Translations under genes and position numbers: made by a program
NCBI RefSeq assembly: GCF_024448165.1
Contig: NZ_JAMOLN010000014.1
Span: 17,634 to 81,633, forward strand
DNA: 64,000 nucleotides
Direction: 5' to 3'
Source: Streptomyces longispororuber
GTDB lineage: Bacteria > Actinomycetota > Actinomycetes > Streptomycetales > Streptomycetaceae
Shown here: positions 1 through 10,593 of the stretch, one piece after another
How the letters are laid out: each line of letters starts with the position of its first letter
Position numbering within the stretch: position 1 is the stretch's first letter
Notes under the pieces: model-generated
What the model was told of the DNA's origin: nothing
The model's database searches: none
The model's input: only the letters and a program-made list of their open reading frames with translations

Positions 1-1086
1 GGTGATCTCGCCGTAGACCTCGACGTCGAGGCGGACCGCGACCTCACCGGCGAGCGCGGTGAAGATCCGGCCGAGGCGCTCGGCGAGCGGCAGACCCGGC
101 TTGACGTCCTCGGCGATGACGCCGCCCTGGACGTTCACCGCGTCCGGCACGAGCTCGCCGGAGAGCGCGAGCCGCACCGACCTGGCGACGGCGACACCGG
201 CCTTCTCCTGCGCCTCGTCCGTCGAGGCGCCGAGGTGCGGGGTGCAGACGACCTGGTCGAACTGGAACAGCGGGGAGTCCGTGCAGGGCTCCTTCGCGTA
301 CACGTCCAGACCGGCGCCCGCGACGCGGCCCTCCTTGAGCGCCGAGTACAGCGCCTCCTCGTCGACGATCCCGCCGCGCGCGGCGTTCACGATGCGCACC
401 GACGGCTTGACCTTGTGCAGCGCCTCGTCGCCGATGAGACCGATCGTCTCGGGCGTCTTGGGCAGGTGCACGGTGATGAAGTCGGAGACCTCGAGCAGCT
501 CGTCGAGGGACAGCACCTTCACGCCCATCTGCGCGGCGCGCGCGGGCTGCACGTACGGGTCGTACGCGACGACCTTCATGCCGAAGGCGGACATGCGCTG
601 CGCGACGAGCGCGCCGATGCGGCCGAGGCCGACGACGCCGAGGGTCTTCTCGGCGAGCTCGACACCCGTGTACTTGCTGCGCTTCCACTCGCCGGCCTTG
701 AGGGCCTGCGAGCCCTGCGGGATGTTGCGCGCGGTGGCGATGAGGAGACCGCAGGCCAGCTCGGCGGCGGTCACGATGTTCGACGTCGGGGCGTTCACGA
801 CCATCACGCCGGCCTTGGTGGCGGCGGACACGTCCACGTTGTCGAGGCCGACGCCGGCTCGTGCGACGACCTTCAGCTTGCTCGCGGCGGCGATCGCCTC
901 GGCGTCGACCTTGGTGGCCGAGCGGATCAGGATCGCGTCGACATCGGCGATGGCGGGCAGCAGCTCGGCGCGGTCCGCGCCGTTGCACTGGCGGATCTCG
1001 AAGTCCGGGCCCAGCGCGTCGACGGTCGCGGGCGACAGCTCTTCAGCGATGAGTACGACGGGTTTGCCGTTGGCAGCAGTGCTCAC
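1..1086 (-). CDS. serA: D-3-phosphoglycerate dehydrogenase, partial (C-terminus outside window)
   Basis: Oxidises 3-phosphoglycerate to 3-phosphohydroxypyruvate with NAD, the first step of serine synthesis in the cytosol. Read from the GTG at 1086 the protein begins MSTAANGKPVVLIAEELSP. It contains the dinucleotide-binding motif VVGLGRIG, the catalytic Arg in NAARGGIVDE, the Glu in DVYAKEP and the His in TPHLGAS. It still reads open at base 1, so only about 361 residues of a family of about 530 are present; the regulatory and ACT domains should lie outside. The start is supported by GAGGA about six bases upstream. It lies upstream of ilvC on the same strand, separated by about 270 bp that include the ilvC terminator. 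Confidence is very high. Confidence 0.97.
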   Translation of the reverse strand, partial: MSTAANGKPVVLIAEELSPATVDALGPDFEIRQCNGADRAELLPAIADVDAILIRSATKVDAEAIAAASKLKVVARAGVGLDNVDVSAATKAGVMVVNAPTSNIVTAAELACGLLIATARNIPQGSQALKAGEWKRSKYTGVELAEKTLGVVGLGRIGALVAQRMSAFGMKVVAYDPYVQPARAAQMGVKVLSLDELLEVSDFITVHLPKTPETIGLIGDEALHKVKPSVRIVNAARGGIVDEEALYSALKEGRVAGAGLDVYAKEPCTDSPLFQFDQVVCTPHLGASTDEAQEKAGVAVARSVRLALSGELVPDAVNVQGGVIAEDVKPGLPLAERLGRIFTALAGEVAVRLDVEVYGEIT

Positions 1087-1314
1087 GTGAGTCCTCACAA
1101 GTCCCAATGCGGACGGCCGTCCCGACGGCCGCAAGCGGTGGAGGGGTGGGTGCATGGCCGCGTGGAAGACGCACGACGCTGTGGGCCCGACGCGAATAGT
1201 TCAGCAGTGTAGTGGCGCGCGGGAGGCACTCTTGCGCCTCCCTGGAAGGATCACTCGTCCGTGGCTGGACGCCGTGGACAAGCCGGGGCCGGCCGTGTGG
1301 ACGACCTATGGAGA

Positions 1315-1344
1315 ACGGGGCCGCGGCGTGTGCCGCGGCCCCGT
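1315..1344 (-). terminator. Intrinsic terminator after ilvC
   Basis: A perfect 13-bp inverted repeat (ACGGGGCCGCGGC with its complement) has a 4-base loop, GTGT, and lies 11 bp past the ilvC stop codon. There is no long U-tract, as is usual in Streptomyces. It closes the ilvBNC unit and separates it from serA. Confidence 0.8.
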
Positions 1345-1355
1345 CGTCCCGAGAC

Positions 1356-2973
<1,618 letters not shown>

Positions 2974-2999
2974 GTCGGTGGTCTCTCTGTCTCTCTCGC

Positions 3000-4853
3000 T
3001 CAGTCGTCTTCGTTGTCGCCGAAGTCGGGGCGGACCCCCCGGGCTGCCATGACCTCGTCGTTCGAGGTGCCGGCGGCGACCATCGGCCAGACCATGGCGT
3101 CCTCGTGGACGATGAAGTCGATCACGACCGGGCGGTCGTTGATCGAGTTCGCCTCCTCGATGCACTTGTCGAGGTCCTCGGGGCGCTCGCAGCGGATCGC
3201 GTAGCAGCCCATCGCCTCGGACAGCTTCACGAAGTCGGGGACCCGGGTGCCCTTGTTGGGGCCGATGTCCTCGGGGCCGCTGTGCAGCACGGTGTTGGAG
3301 TAGCGCTGGTTGTAGAACAGCGTCTGCCACTGCCGGACCATGCCGAGGGCGCCGTTGTTGATGATGGCGACCTTGATCGGGATGTTGTTCAGGGCGCAGG
3401 TGGTCAGTTCCTGATTGGTCATCTGGAAGCAGCCGTCGCCGTCGATCGCCCAGACCGTGCGGTCCGGGGCACCGGCCTTGGCGCCCATGGCGGCGGGCAC
3501 CGCGTAGCCCATGGTCCCGGCGCCGCCGGAGTTGAGCCAGGTCGCCGGCTTCTCGTACTGGATGAAGTGCGCGGCCCACATCTGGTGCTGGCCGACGCCC
3601 GCCGCGAAGATCGTTCCCTCGGGGGCGAGTTGGCCGACGCGCTCGATGACCTGCTGCGGGGAGAGCGAGCCGTCCTCGGGCTGGTCGTAGCCCAGGGGGT
3701 AGGTCTCGCGCCAGCGGTTGAGGTCCTTCCACCAGGCGGCGTAGTCGCCCTGGTGGCCCTCGGCGTGCTCCTTCTGGACGGCCTGGATCAGGTCGGCGAT
3801 GACCTCGCGGGCGTCACCGACGATCGGCACGTCCGCGGCGCGGTTCTTACCGATCTCCGCGGGGTCGATGTCGGCGTGGACGATCTTGGCGAACGGGGCG
3901 AAGCTGTCCAGCTTGCCGGTGACGCGGTCGTCGAAGCGGGCACCGAGGGCGACGATCAGGTCGGCCTTCTGCAGCGCGGTGACGGCGGTGACCGCACCGT
4001 GCATGCCCGGCATCCCCACGTGCAGCGGGTGGCTGTCGGGGAATGCGCCGAGCGCCATCAGGGTGGTGGTGACGGGCGCTCCGGTGAGCTCGGCGAGGAC
4101 CTTGAGCTCGGCGGTGGCGTGCGCCTTGAGGACGCCGCCACCCACGTAGAGGACGGGACGCTTCGCGCTCGTGATCAGCTTCGCGGCCTCGCGGATCTGC
4201 TTGGCGTGCGGCTTGGTCACCGGGCGGTAGCCGGGCAGGTCCTGCTGCGGCGGCCAGGAGAACGTCGTCTCCGTCTGCAGGATGTCCTTCGGGATGTCCA
4301 CGAGGACCGGACCCGGGCGACCCGTCGAGGCGATGTGGAACGCCTGGGCGATCGCCTGCGGGATCTCCTCCGCCTTGGTGACCAGGAAGCTGTGCTTGGT
4401 GATCGGCATCGTGATACCGACGATGTCCGCCTCCTGGAAGGCGTCCGTGCCGATCGCCTTGGAGACGACCTGGCCGGTGATCGCCACCAGCGGCACCGAG
4501 TCCATCATCGCGTCGGCGATCGGCGTCACCAGATTGGTGGCACCGGGGCCCGACGTCGCCATGCAGACGCCGACCTTGCCGGTGGCCTGCGCGTAACCGG
4601 TGGCCGCGTGCCCCGCACCCTGCTCGTGCCGGACGAGCACGTGGCGCACCTGGCTCGAGTCCATCATCGGGTCGTACGCCGGAAGGATCGTGCCGCCGGG
4701 AATGCCGAATACGGTGTCGACCCCGACCTCCTCAAGCGAGCGAATGAGGGACTTCGCACCCGTGACGTGCTCGACGGGGGCGGACTGCTGTCCTCCGGAA
4801 CGGGGCCGCGGCTGCGGATGGTGGGCCCCGGTGGCCTGCTCGGTCATCGGCAT
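3000..4853 (-). CDS. ilvB: Acetolactate synthase large (catalytic) subunit
   Basis: ThDP-dependent enzyme that condenses two pyruvates (or pyruvate plus 2-oxobutyrate). It is the entry point of branched-chain amino-acid synthesis. It has 617 residues. The N-terminal PYR domain carries [14 protein letters not shown] and the ThDP-activating Glu in [16 protein letters not shown] central domain follows with MLGMHG-like and [10 protein letters not shown] segments. The C-terminal PP domain has [14 protein letters not shown], where GDG...N binds Mg-ThDP. Two ATGs lie in frame at 4853 and 4847; GAGAAGAG sits at a better distance from the second, so a start two codons later is possible. An Ile/Leu/Val attenuator precedes it. 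Confidence is very high. Confidence 0.97.
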   Translation of the reverse strand: MPMTEQATGAHHPQPRPRSGGQQSAPVEHVTGAKSLIRSLEEVGVDTVFGIPGGTILPAYDPMMDSSQVRHVLVRHEQGAGHAATGYAQATGKVGVCMATSGPGATNLVTPIADAMMDSVPLVAITGQVVSKAIGTDAFQEADIVGITMPITKHSFLVTKAEEIPQAIAQAFHIASTGRPGPVLVDIPKDILQTETTFSWPPQQDLPGYRPVTKPHAKQIREAAKLITSAKRPVLYVGGGVLKAHATAELKVLAELTGAPVTTTLMALGAFPDSHPLHVGMPGMHGAVTAVTALQKADLIVALGARFDDRVTGKLDSFAPFAKIVHADIDPAEIGKNRAADVPIVGDAREVIADLIQAVQKEHAEGHQGDYAAWWKDLNRWRETYPLGYDQPEDGSLSPQQVIERVGQLAPEGTIFAAGVGQHQMWAAHFIQYEKPATWLNSGGAGTMGYAVPAAMGAKAGAPDRTVWAIDGDGCFQMTNQELTTCALNNIPIKVAIINNGALGMVRQWQTLFYNQRYSNTVLHSGPEDIGPNKGTRVPDFVKLSEAMGCYAIRCERPEDLDKCIEEANSINDRPVVIDFIVHEDAMVWPMVAAGTSNDEVMAARGVRPDFGDNEDD

Positions 4854-4927
4854 TCTCTTCTCGATGCTGAGGGTTTTTGCGAGGTTTGTGCAGAGGTCTT
4901 ACGAGTTGCGTCCTGTGCCGGTGCAAC

Positions 4928-4961
4928 AAAAAACCCCTCGTGCCGTGAGGCAAGCGAGGGG
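4928..4961 (-). terminator. ilvB attenuator terminator hairpin
   Basis: On the minus strand CCCCTCG pairs with CGAGGGG (4955-4961 with 4934-4940). It is extended by an inner TGCC/GGCA stem around a 4-base loop and is followed immediately by six U residues (4928-4933). It lies between the leader peptide and ilvB, 75 bp before the gene. This is the terminator arm of a transcription attenuator. Just upstream, GCTGGG at 4980-4985 can pair with CCCAGC at 5020-5025, a possible pause or alternative hairpin right after the leader stop codon. A U-run this clean is rare in this genome, which supports a regulatory role. Confidence 0.88.
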
Positions 4962-5026
4962 AGCGCGCCGGGAGCGGTTGCTGGGGATTCCGGTGCTTCG
5001 TGATCTCAGCCCGGTGGGTCCCAGCT

Positions 5027-5068
5027 TCAGCCGACGCGCTTTCCAAGTACGAGAATTCGGGTGCGCAT
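5027..5068 (-). CDS. ilvB leader peptide (Ile/Leu/Val attenuator peptide)
   Basis: A 13-codon frame reads MRTRILVLGKRVG, with the run Ile-Leu-Val-Leu at its centre, preceded by GGGGGGAGGG. It sits 65 bp upstream of the attenuator hairpin. By the trp/ilv attenuation model, ribosomes stalling on these codons when branched-chain aminoacyl-tRNA is scarce would prevent terminator formation and allow ilvBNC transcription. Leader peptides of this kind upstream of ilvB have been predicted in Streptomyces by comparative genomics. A CATAAT at 5126-5131 (minus strand) is a plausible -10 box, giving a roughly 50-base leader before the peptide. Inferred from sequence; no expression data. Confidence 0.88.
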   Translation of the reverse strand: MRTRILVLGKRVG

Positions 5069-5101
5069 GGCATTGACCCTCCCCCCGGCACACTGTGCGT
5101 G

Positions 5102-7960
5102 TCAAGTAGGTGGGACGGGAGTCTCATTATGTGAGCGGAGGGCGGGCACGCCCGCGAACACCGGCTCGGCCGGACCCGTGGGCACGGGGAACTCTCCCGA
5201 GACGAGCGCGCGGCGCAGCCGGTACTCGTCGAGCGGCCCGGAGAACGCCATGCCCTGTCCGTGCGTGCATCCCATCGCCCGCAGCGCCACGACCTGTTCG
5301 GGCAGGTCCACGCCGTCGGCCACGGAGGTCAGCCCGAGGTCCCCGGCGATCCGCAGCAGCCCACTGGTGATCTTGTGGAGCCGGGCGGACTCGACGACGC
5401 CCTCGACGAGCGATCTGTCCAGTTTCAGTACGTCGACGGGGAGTCTGCGCAGCGCCGTGATGGCCGCATAGCCGCTGCCGAATCCGTCCAGCGCGATCCG
5501 GACACCGAGTCGGCGCAGCGCCGTCAGCCGCCGCTCCAGCTCCTCCAGGGGCACTCTGGGATCGCTGTCCGCGAGCTCGATGATCAGCGCGCCCGACGGC
5601 AGCCCGTGCCGGGTGAGCAGCGCTTCGATCGAGCCGAGCGGCATGGCGCGGTCGAGGAGTCTGCGGGCGCTCATCCGGACGGCGACCGGCGTCGCGTGCC
5701 CGCTGTGCCCCCGCTCCGCGGCCTGCTCGACGGCCTCCTCCAGCATCCAGCGCCCCAGCTCCGCGGTGCGCTCGCTGTCCTCGGCCACGCGCAGGAACTC
5801 GGCGGGGGTGAAGAGGATGCCCTGCGCCGAACGCCATCGGGCCTGCGCGGCGACCGCCGTGATCCGGCCGTCGTCGAGCGACACGATCGGCTGGTGGAGC
5901 AGGGCGAACTCGCCGTCGTGCAGCGCGGACCGCAGCCGCGTGGCGAGCTCCGCCTTCCGTACGACATCGGCCTGCATCTGCGGCGCGTACAGCTCGACCC
6001 GGCCCTTGCCCGCCGCCTTGGCGCGGTACATCGCCAGGTCCGCGTTGCGCAGCAGCTCGCCGGCCGTGACGTCGGTCTCGGCGAAGGCGACCCCGATGGA
6101 GGCCGCGACGCGCACGTCGTCGTGCCCGTCGATCGAGTAGGGCTGGGACAGGGTGACGCGGAGCCGGTCGGCCAGCTCGTAGATGTGCTGCTCCCTGGCG
6201 GTGTGATCCCTGCCGCCGTCTCCGACGATCAGTGCCGCGAACTCGTCACCGCCGAGACGAGCCGCGGTGTCTCCGGAACGTACGGAGTCGGCCAGCCTTC
6301 TTGCCGCCTGCACGAGCAGTTCGTCGCCCGCCTGGTGGCCGATCGTGTCGTTGACCTGCTTGAAGCCGTCGAGGTCGATGAAGAGCACGGCGGTGCCGTG
6401 ATCGGTGGCCCGCCGTCCGGTGAGGGCCTGGCTGACCCGCTTGGTGAACAGGGCCCGGTTGGGCAGGTCGGTGAGCGGGTCGTGCTCGGCGTTGTGCTGC
6501 AACTGCGCCTGGAGGCGCACCCGTTCGGTGACGTCTCTGCTGTTGAGGATCAGGCCGCCGTGGTGGCGGTTGATCGTGGACTCCACGTTCAGCCAGGCTC
6601 CGGTGCCGGACCGGAAGCGGCACTCGATGCGGGTGGTGGGCTCCTCGATCTGGCTCGCGGCGAGGAATCTGCGCACCTCGTGCACCACGCGCCCGAGGTC
6701 CTCGGGGTGGATGATCGACGCGAGCTCGGACCCGACGAGCTCCTCCGCCTCGCGCCCGTAGACCCCTGCGGCGGCCGGGCTGACGTACCTCAGGATCCCG
6801 TTCGGCGCGGCGATCATGATGACGTCGCTCGAACCCTGCACGAGCGAGCGGAAGTGGTTCTCCTTCTGCGCCAGCTCCTGGGTGAGCGTGATGTTGTCGA
6901 GAAGCATGATGCCCTGGCGCACCACGAGGGCGAGCACGACCGTGCAGGCCGTGAAGAGCACGACCCGGTCGACGCTGTGGCCGTTCAGGACGTTGTAGAG
7001 AATCCCCAACGTGCAGACGGCCGCGGCCAGATACGGCGTGAGCGCGGCCAGCGATCCGGAGATGGGCCGCGTGTAACTGACCTGATAGCGACCGCCCGGC
7101 CCCTTGGGCGGCTCCTCGTGCCGCACCCCGTGCCGCGGGCCCACCCAGGGCGCGTACGCGAGCAGCAGCGACCCGGCGAACCAGCCCGCGTCGAGGATCT
7201 CCCCCGAGCGGTAACTGGCGTGCAGCAGGGGCGAGGTGAACAGGGCGTCGCACATGACGGTCAGCGCGAGGGCGCCGATCGCGGTGTTCACCGCCGTGCG
7301 GTTGCCGGGCGAGCGGCGGAAGTGCAGCGCGAGGACCATGCTGACGAGGGCGATGTCCAGCAGCGGGTACGCGAGGGAGAGCGCGGTGCGGGTGACGCTC
7401 TGCCCCTCGAACTCGGCGGTGTGCGCGAGGGCGAGGCTCCAGGAGAGGGTGATCAGCGATCCGGCGATGAGCCAGGCGTCGAGCGCGAGGCAGATCCAGC
7501 CGGCCTTCGTCACGGGCCGCTTGGCGAGGACCAGCAGGCCGATGATCGCGGGTGGTGCGAAGCAGAGGAAGAACAGGTCGGCGAGGCTCGGGCTGGGCAC
7601 CGGCAGGCGCAGCACCACCTCGTACCAGCCCCACACCCCGTTACCGAGCGCTGCCATGAGGGAGGAGAGCGCGAACAGGAGCCAGGCGGGTCGAAAGCGG
7701 CTGCGGCTGCTCCGGGCGAACAGGAAGTTCGACACGGCGGCGACGAAGGCCGCGACGCTGAGGCCGAAGTCGCCCATGAACAGGGCGAGTTCCTCGGAAC
7801 CCCAGCCGAGCGCCGATCCCGTGGCATACCCCGTGCACAGCAGGGCGAGCACCACCTGGGTCCCCATGCCGCCACCGCGCCCCTGCGCGCGCATCGACAA
7901 CGGGCCGCCGGGGTGCAGCGCGGCACCCAGCGCGGTGCCCGGCGGCGGGTGGGCGGTCAC
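5102..7960 (-). CDS. Membrane PAS-GGDEF-degenerate EAL protein (probable diguanylate cyclase)
   Basis: A c-di-GMP signalling protein of about 952 residues. Residues about 30-350 hold eight to ten hydrophobic helices, a MASE-like sensor region. A PAS domain starts near residue 368 (NHFRSLVQGSSDVIMI). The GGDEF domain has RLGGDEFAAL near residue 569 and an intact inhibitory I-site, RSGD, five residues before it. The EAL-like domain starts near residue 683 and is eroded: EAL is replaced by AQA, the DDFG motif reads LDGFG, and the NVS and EGVE motifs are lost. This suggests a cyclase with a non-catalytic EAL domain. The frame stays open to an ATG at 8149, but the extra 63 residues are low-complexity and lack a ribosome site. 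The GTG at 7960 has GAGG at good spacing. It is the positional counterpart of S. coelicolor SCO5511, from memory. Confidence 0.88.
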   Translation of the reverse strand: MTAHPPPGTALGAALHPGGPLSMRAQGRGGGMGTQVVLALLCTGYATGSALGWGSEELALFMGDFGLSVAAFVAAVSNFLFARSSRSRFRPAWLLFALSSLMAALGNGVWGWYEVVLRLPVPSPSLADLFFLCFAPPAIIGLLVLAKRPVTKAGWICLALDAWLIAGSLITLSWSLALAHTAEFEGQSVTRTALSLAYPLLDIALVSMVLALHFRRSPGNRTAVNTAIGALALTVMCDALFTSPLLHASYRSGEILDAGWFAGSLLLAYAPWVGPRHGVRHEEPPKGPGGRYQVSYTRPISGSLAALTPYLAAAVCTLGILYNVLNGHSVDRVVLFTACTVVLALVVRQGIMLLDNITLTQELAQKENHFRSLVQGSSDVIMIAAPNGILRYVSPAAAGVYGREAEELVGSELASIIHPEDLGRVVHEVRRFLAASQIEEPTTRIECRFRSGTGAWLNVESTINRHHGGLILNSRDVTERVRLQAQLQHNAEHDPLTDLPNRALFTKRVSQALTGRRATDHGTAVLFIDLDGFKQVNDTIGHQAGDELLVQAARRLADSVRSGDTAARLGGDEFAALIVGDGGRDHTAREQHIYELADRLRVTLSQPYSIDGHDDVRVAASIGVAFAETDVTAGELLRNADLAMYRAKAAGKGRVELYAPQMQADVVRKAELATRLRSALHDGEFALLHQPIVSLDDGRITAVAAQARWRSAQGILFTPAEFLRVAEDSERTAELGRWMLEEAVEQAAERGHSGHATPVAVRMSARRLLDRAMPLGSIEALLTRHGLPSGALIIELADSDPRVPLEELERRLTALRRLGVRIALDGFGSGYAAITALRRLPVDVLKLDRSLVEGVVESARLHKITSGLLRIAGDLGLTSVADGVDLPEQVVALRAMGCTHGQGMAFSGPLDEYRLRRALVSGEFPVPTGPAEPVFAGVPALRSHNETPVPPT

Positions 7961-8401
7961 CGGGCCGCCTCGGTCCGTCGGGCCGCTCCCCTGTCCCGCT
8001 TGCCCTGCCCGGTGTGCGGATGCCTCCTGCGGCCGCCGCGCGGGCCGCTCCGGTGGGCATGGCTCCTGCGGCAGCCGGGACTTCGCCCGTGCATCGGTGC
8101 GCGTGAGGGTCCCCGTCGGTGGCCCCGTCGCGTCGGATCGTTCGCCCATAGGCCGTGCATCGCCCGTCGCCCCCCTCGCAGTCCGTCACTCATCCCCGGC
8201 GCCGCGTGCTGCGCGGCGCTGCCCCAGTCGGGACGATACACCAGTCTCGTCACTCAGGGACATAGTTCCTCTACTCTCCGTGACGACCAGCGGAGATGCG
8301 GGCACTGGGTGCAGCCGGACGGGCGCGGAGCGTGGGCGCCCAACGGCGAGCGACCGCACGGGGGTTGTCCGTGGGGCCGGTGGGGCTGCTGTCGACCGGT
8401 G

Positions 8402-9340
8402 TCAACCGACGGTGAGCACGACGTTGTCGAGCGGCTCCCCTGCCGCGAACCGAGTGAGCTGTGTGGCGAGAAGCCTCTTGGCCCGCGGCATGAAGGCGGA
8501 CGTCGGACCGCCGACGTGCGGGGAGATGAGCACTCCCGGAGCCTGCCACAACGGGTGGTCCCGGGGCAGCGGTTCGGGATCTGTGACATCAAGTGCCGCG
8601 CGGATCCGGCCGCTCTCCAGTTCGGCGAGGAGCGCCTTGGTGTCGACGACGGGGCCGCGGCCGACGTTCACCAGGAGGGCGCCGTCCTTGAGCCGGGCGA
8701 GGAAGGCGGCGTTCACGAGGCCGCGGGTGTCCTCGGTGAGCGGGGTCACCAGGATGACCACGTCGGCCTCGGGCAGCAGCGCCGGAAGGTCGGAGAGCGG
8801 GTGCACGGGACCGCGCTCCGTCGTGCGGGCGGAGCGCGCGACGCGCACGACGGGCGCGACCTCGAAGGGGACGAGCCGGTCCTCGATCGCGGAACCGATG
8901 GCGCCGTAGCCGACGATCAGGACGCTCTTGTCGGCGAGCGCCGGACGGAACCCGGATCGCCACTCCCCCAGGTCCTGCCCGCGCACGAAGTCGGGAACGC
9001 CGCGCAAGGAGGCGAGGATCAGGGTGAGCGCGAGCTCGGCGGTGCTCGCGTCGTGCACCCCGCGCGCATTGCACAACTGAACGCCAGGACGCAGGTACTT
9101 GAGGCCGCCCTGTACGTGGTCGACGCCCGCGGAGAGCGTCTGCACGGCGCGTACGGAGGTCATCTCGGGCAGCGGTCGCACCCCGACGCCCGGGGGCTTC
9201 ATGTAGGGGACGACGTAGTACGCGCAGTCGGCGGGGTCCGCGGGGTAGTCGGGCTCACCGTTCCAGAAACGGTAGTTGAGCCCCTCGGGGAGCCCCGGAA
9301 CCTCGTCGGCGGGGAAGGGCAGCCATACATCATCAGTCAT
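8402..9340 (-). CDS. D-isomer-specific 2-hydroxyacid dehydrogenase
   Basis: NAD(P)-dependent oxidoreductase of the phosphoglycerate/lactate dehydrogenase superfamily, 312 residues and cytosolic. It has a nucleotide-binding motif IVGYGAIGSAIEDRL. The catalytic Arg is in VNVGRGPVVDT, the Glu in DVTDPEPLPRDHP and the His in ISPHVGGPTSA, so all three catalytic residues are present. The substrate cannot be told from sequence; glyoxylate/hydroxypyruvate reductase-like activity is possible. It stands alone, divergent from the aldo/keto reductase gene that begins 95 bp away. Start ATG at 9340. Confidence 0.9.
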   Translation of the reverse strand: MTDDVWLPFPADEVPGLPEGLNYRFWNGEPDYPADPADCAYYVVPYMKPPGVGVRPLPEMTSVRAVQTLSAGVDHVQGGLKYLRPGVQLCNARGVHDASTAELALTLILASLRGVPDFVRGQDLGEWRSGFRPALADKSVLIVGYGAIGSAIEDRLVPFEVAPVVRVARSARTTERGPVHPLSDLPALLPEADVVILVTPLTEDTRGLVNAAFLARLKDGALLVNVGRGPVVDTKALLAELESGRIRAALDVTDPEPLPRDHPLWQAPGVLISPHVGGPTSAFMPRAKRLLATQLTRFAAGEPLDNVVLTVG

Positions 9341-9435
9341 GGTCAGGAGGCTATGTCAGACGTGCCGACGTGCAGAGGTTAGGTTGGTGACCTCTGACGG
9401 GGAGGGCCAGGGGGGCCAGGGAGGGTCACGAGCAG

Positions 9436-10437
9436 GTGGAGCGCAAGGCGATCGGCGCGGCGGCACTCGAAGTGGGGGCAGTCGGACTCGGCTGCATGCC
9501 GATGAGCTGGGCGTACACCGGCTCACGGCAGCGCGGCGAGGAGTCCCTGCGCACCGTGCACGCCGCGTTGGACACGGGGTGCACGCTCCTCGACACCGCG
9601 GACATGTACGGGCCGTTCACCAACGAGCTGCTGCTCGGCCGCGTCCTGAAGGAACGGCGCGCGGACGCGTTCGTGTCGACCAAGGTGGGCCTGCTGGTCG
9701 GTGAGCAGCACATCGTCGCCAACGGCCGTCCCGGCTACGTGAAGCGGGCCTGCGACGCGTCGCTGCGGCGTCTGCAGACGGACGTCATCGACCTCTACCA
9801 GTTGCACCGGGCCGACCCCGAGGTGCCGGTCGAGGAGACCTGGGGCGCGATGGCGGACCTGGTGGGCGCGGGCAAGGTGCGCTCGCTGGGGCTGTGCGCG
9901 GTCGGCGCGCGGGCCGCGCGCCGCGACGGCCGGGCCGGACTGCATGCCGGAACGATCCGGCAGCTGGAGCGGATCCAGCAGGTGTTCCCGGTGAGCTCGG
10001 TGATGGCCGAGCTGTCGGTGTGGTCGCCGGAGGCGCTGGAGGCGCTGCTGCCGTGGTGCACGGCGCGGGGCGTCGGGTTCCTGGCGGCGATGCCGCTCGG
10101 CAACGGGTTCCTGTCCGGGACGCTGACGCCGGGGCAGGGCTTCGAGCCGGACGACGTGCGGGCCCGGCACCCCCGGTTCACCGCCGAGATGATGGCCGCG
10201 AACCAGCCGGTCGTGGTGGGTCTGCGCCGGGTGGCGGCACGGCACGGCGACGACGTGACGCCGGCGCAGGTGGCGCTCGCCTGGGTGCTCTCGCGCGGGC
10301 GGAACGTGGTGCCGGTGCCCGGCGCCAAGCACGAGCGGTGGGCGCGGGAGAACGCGGCGGCGGCCGAACTGCGGCTGACGGACGCGGACTTGGCGGAGCT
10401 CGCGGAGCTGCCGACGGCGCGGGGGTCGTGGGACTGA
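9436..10437 (+). CDS. Aldo/keto reductase
   Basis: NADPH-dependent carbonyl reductase with a TIM-barrel fold, 333 residues. The catalytic tetrad is visible: Asp and Tyr in LLDTADMYG, Lys in VSTKVG and His in LYQLHRADP. The C-terminal cofactor-binding segment reads VVPVPGAKHERWARENAAA. The start is the GTG at 9436, with GGGAGGG about 12 bases upstream. Close relatives act on a wide range of aldehydes, so the substrate is not assignable. Two differences from the typical family are a shortened loop between residues 155 and 175, rich in Ala and Arg, and a C-terminus ending TARGSWD. Confidence 0.9.
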   Translation: MERKAIGAAALEVGAVGLGCMPMSWAYTGSRQRGEESLRTVHAALDTGCTLLDTADMYGPFTNELLLGRVLKERRADAFVSTKVGLLVGEQHIVANGRPGYVKRACDASLRRLQTDVIDLYQLHRADPEVPVEETWGAMADLVGAGKVRSLGLCAVGARAARRDGRAGLHAGTIRQLERIQQVFPVSSVMAELSVWSPEALEALLPWCTARGVGFLAAMPLGNGFLSGTLTPGQGFEPDDVRARHPRFTAEMMAANQPVVVGLRRVAARHGDDVTPAQVALAWVLSRGRNVVPVPGAKHERWARENAAAAELRLTDADLAELAELPTARGSWD

Positions 10438-10593
10438 CCTCCGCGGCCACCGGCCCGCCCGCCGGCTGTCGTCGTCGGCACCGGCAGTCGTCCCCGGCTG
10501 CCGTCTGGCCGGATTGTGTGCGTGGAGATCGGGAACCTGGGCGGCGCGAGCGGTGTATGAACAGTAGAACCTCGCGTCGAAGGGATCCTGATC

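Noticed and set aside
1217..1243. Small GGGAGGC/GCCTCCC hairpin before serA
   Set aside because: Only 7 bp of stem in GC-rich DNA; could occur by chance and has no linked function.
5261..9382. Very long open frame on the plus strand (over 1300 codons)
   Set aside because: It lies antisense to the GGDEF/EAL gene and the hydroxyacid dehydrogenase, has Arg/Ala/Gly/Asp-rich composition without any family motif, and arises because GC-rich DNA lacks stop codons in the mirror frame.
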